A stretch of DNA of 64,000 bases from Calditrichia bacterium (lineage in GTDB: Bacteria; Calditrichota; Calditrichia; RBG-13-44-9; J075). A program made the position numbers and the translations under genes. The notes beneath the pieces are model-generated. The model was not told where the DNA came from. It ran no database searches and was given only the letters and a program-made list of their open reading frames with translations. Location of the stretch: assembly GCA_028284445.1 (NCBI GenBank), contig JANQRS010000050.1, positions 62,001 through 126,000 on the forward strand, in the 5' to 3' direction. Below, piece by piece: positions 63,044-64,000 of the stretch; positions within the stretch are counted from its first letter, which is position 1; each line of letters begins with the position of its first letter.

Positions 63044-64000
63044 TTAGTAATTCCCACGCTCTTCTAGTTTTGCGACTTGCACGCTACCTGCGGGATTGAG
63101 TTCATCTTCATATAGGTTGTCAATAATTCCTAACTTGTTATTAATAAAGTCGACGTCAGGATTCCTTCTGTGCAAAACTTTTTCAACATTCTTCGAAAAA
63201 GAATTGGACTCAATTACGACATTCCAGGCATTGCCGCCTAAATTAATTGCGTATTTGAGAGAGGCCACTTGGGGAGTCTGAACTAATGAAAAGCGGAATT
63301 CATTGTCTTTAACATAAAGATCGTCCAGCCCTTGGTCGACATAGATGAAGGAGTTGAGCCCATTAACAGATTGGTCGTTGACAAGGAAATAGTTATTAGC
63401 AAAGGAATGAGTGCCACCTCCACCGGCGATAACAATTGCGACATTGTTACCATTTCCCGCGCCAACTTCGAAATGGTTGTCTTTGATGCTTGCATCCAAG
63501 GCAGAATATCTCATAATACTTTGCCTTTGAGGACAGGTCATCAAAACTGTGTTGTTCGCAATTCTCAATCGCTTAATCGTATTTGTTTGCGATGCCTCAA
63601 ATACGAACTGATCTGTTTCCTGCTGTATATTGGAATTGTTGGCAATTACAACGTCATCGATGTCGTGATTGCCGAGAAAAATCGCACGTCCATTCGGTTC
63701 ACTTATACCCGGATTCCGTCTAATCAAGCCATTGTCCGTGATGGTAATGCTTTTTGGACCTTCTGCCCAAATAGCTGAAACAGAACCACTGGATTCGATC
63801 AAAGGATTGTTTTGGATGTAGACATGTATATTCGAAGCGTTTCTAACGTAGATAGCTTGTTGATTTGCACTAACGGAATTTTCGGAAATTATGACATGCC
63901 TTTCTATTGTGGCGGAAAGATCTTCAAGGGCTATGTCAATTCCAACTCCGGCCGTCGATGTGACTTGATTACCCAAAATATGAGTGTCTCCTGCAACAGC
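63044..64000 (-). CDS. Right-handed parallel beta-helix protein, 5' end outside window
   Basis: The frame is open from the right edge to a stop at 63044 (at least 317 residues). It consists of about 22-25-residue repeats with N and V/I ladders (HVIISENSVSANQQAIYVRN, NIHVYIQNNPLIESSGS, SITITDNGLIRRNPG, DVVIANNSNIQQ, NVVIESNSFSKNV), the NosD/pectate-lyase-like beta-helix pattern used by polysaccharide-degrading enzymes, phage tailspikes and adhesins. No catalytic motif can be assigned. The signal peptide, if any, is outside the window. Confidence 0.85.
   Translation of the reverse strand, partial: AVAGDTHILGNQVTSTAGVGIDIALEDLSATIERHVIISENSVSANQQAIYVRNASNIHVYIQNNPLIESSGSVSAIWAEGPKSITITDNGLIRRNPGISEPNGRAIFLGNHDIDDVVIANNSNIQQETDQFVFEASQTNTIKRLRIANNTVLMTCPQRQSIMRYSALDASIKDNHFEVGAGNGNNVAIVIAGGGGTHSFANNYFLVNDQSVNGLNSFIYVDQGLDDLYVKDNEFRFSLVQTPQVASLKYAINLGGNAWNVVIESNSFSKNVEKVLHRRNPDVDFINNKLGIIDNLYEDELNPAGSVQVAKLEERGNY

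Overview
The window looks like a chromosome segment from a Gram-negative, free-living bacterium with near-balanced base composition. Supporting signs are many lipoprotein signal peptides, outer-membrane barrels, a TolC/RND efflux operon, sensor kinases built on two-component propeller repeats, a bacillithiol enzyme (BshC), YgiQ and the NfeD/FloA pair. This mix is typical of the FCB superphylum (Bacteroidota, Ignavibacteriota, Calditrichota, KSB1-like lineages). I infer that placement from gene families only; there is no rRNA or marker gene in the window.

Layout. 0-3.7 kb: minus-strand RND efflux operon whose outer-membrane gene is fused to a solute-binding-protein-like domain. 4.0-11 kb: soluble transhydrogenase, YgiQ radical-SAM protein, and a serine hydrolase / PQQ-propeller / DinB operon. 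11.2-14.6 kb: a lipoprotein, then a CheY-CheX-pseudo-CheA operon in which the kinase-like protein has lost its phospho-accepting His. 14.6-18.6 kb: three LamG lipoprotein paralogues plus a remnant of a fourth. 18.8-24.1 kb: operon of an outer-membrane barrel, a lipoprotein with protein-kinase-like motifs, and a patatin-Omp85 protein. 24-29.9 kb: YkvA-like protein, GH5 glycosidase, DUF983, a PQQ-propeller protein and a MATE gene interrupted by one TGA. 29.9-37.8 kb: three large histidine kinases. 38-50 kb: PEGA protein, BshC, Na+-efflux-type ABC pair, NfeD, FloA, PP2C phosphatase, YfcC transporter.

50.2-63 kb is an accessory island. Its genes are small, mostly plus-strand, use more A/T-ending codons and rarely match known families: zinc-knuckle and SH3 membrane proteins, a papain/C39-like protein paired with a P-loop kinase, small membrane proteins and a 1021-residue LRR-Roc-COR (Roco) GTPase. 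The island also holds broken genes (an SRA/YDG-type N-terminus, a phage-like pseudogene, a truncated ORF at an 18-bp inverted repeat). Its most unusual property is a recurring coding-derived module, seen five times between unrelated genes, that encodes variants of RVGEQCEH...IKGRWLQCWRTEV. At two places the module starts exactly over the stop codon of the preceding gene. The last kilobase is a secreted beta-helix protein cut by the window edge.

Intergenic spaces carry two families of palindromic repeats: CCCCCT/AGGGGG hairpins at about 5.5, 14.6, 27.1, 33.7 and 41.2 kb, and TTCCAAC/GTTGGAA hairpins at 45.1 and 46.9 kb. Several lie between convergent genes and probably end transcription. TTG starts with a good Shine-Dalgarno sequence are used at several genes (21044, 48219, 51713).
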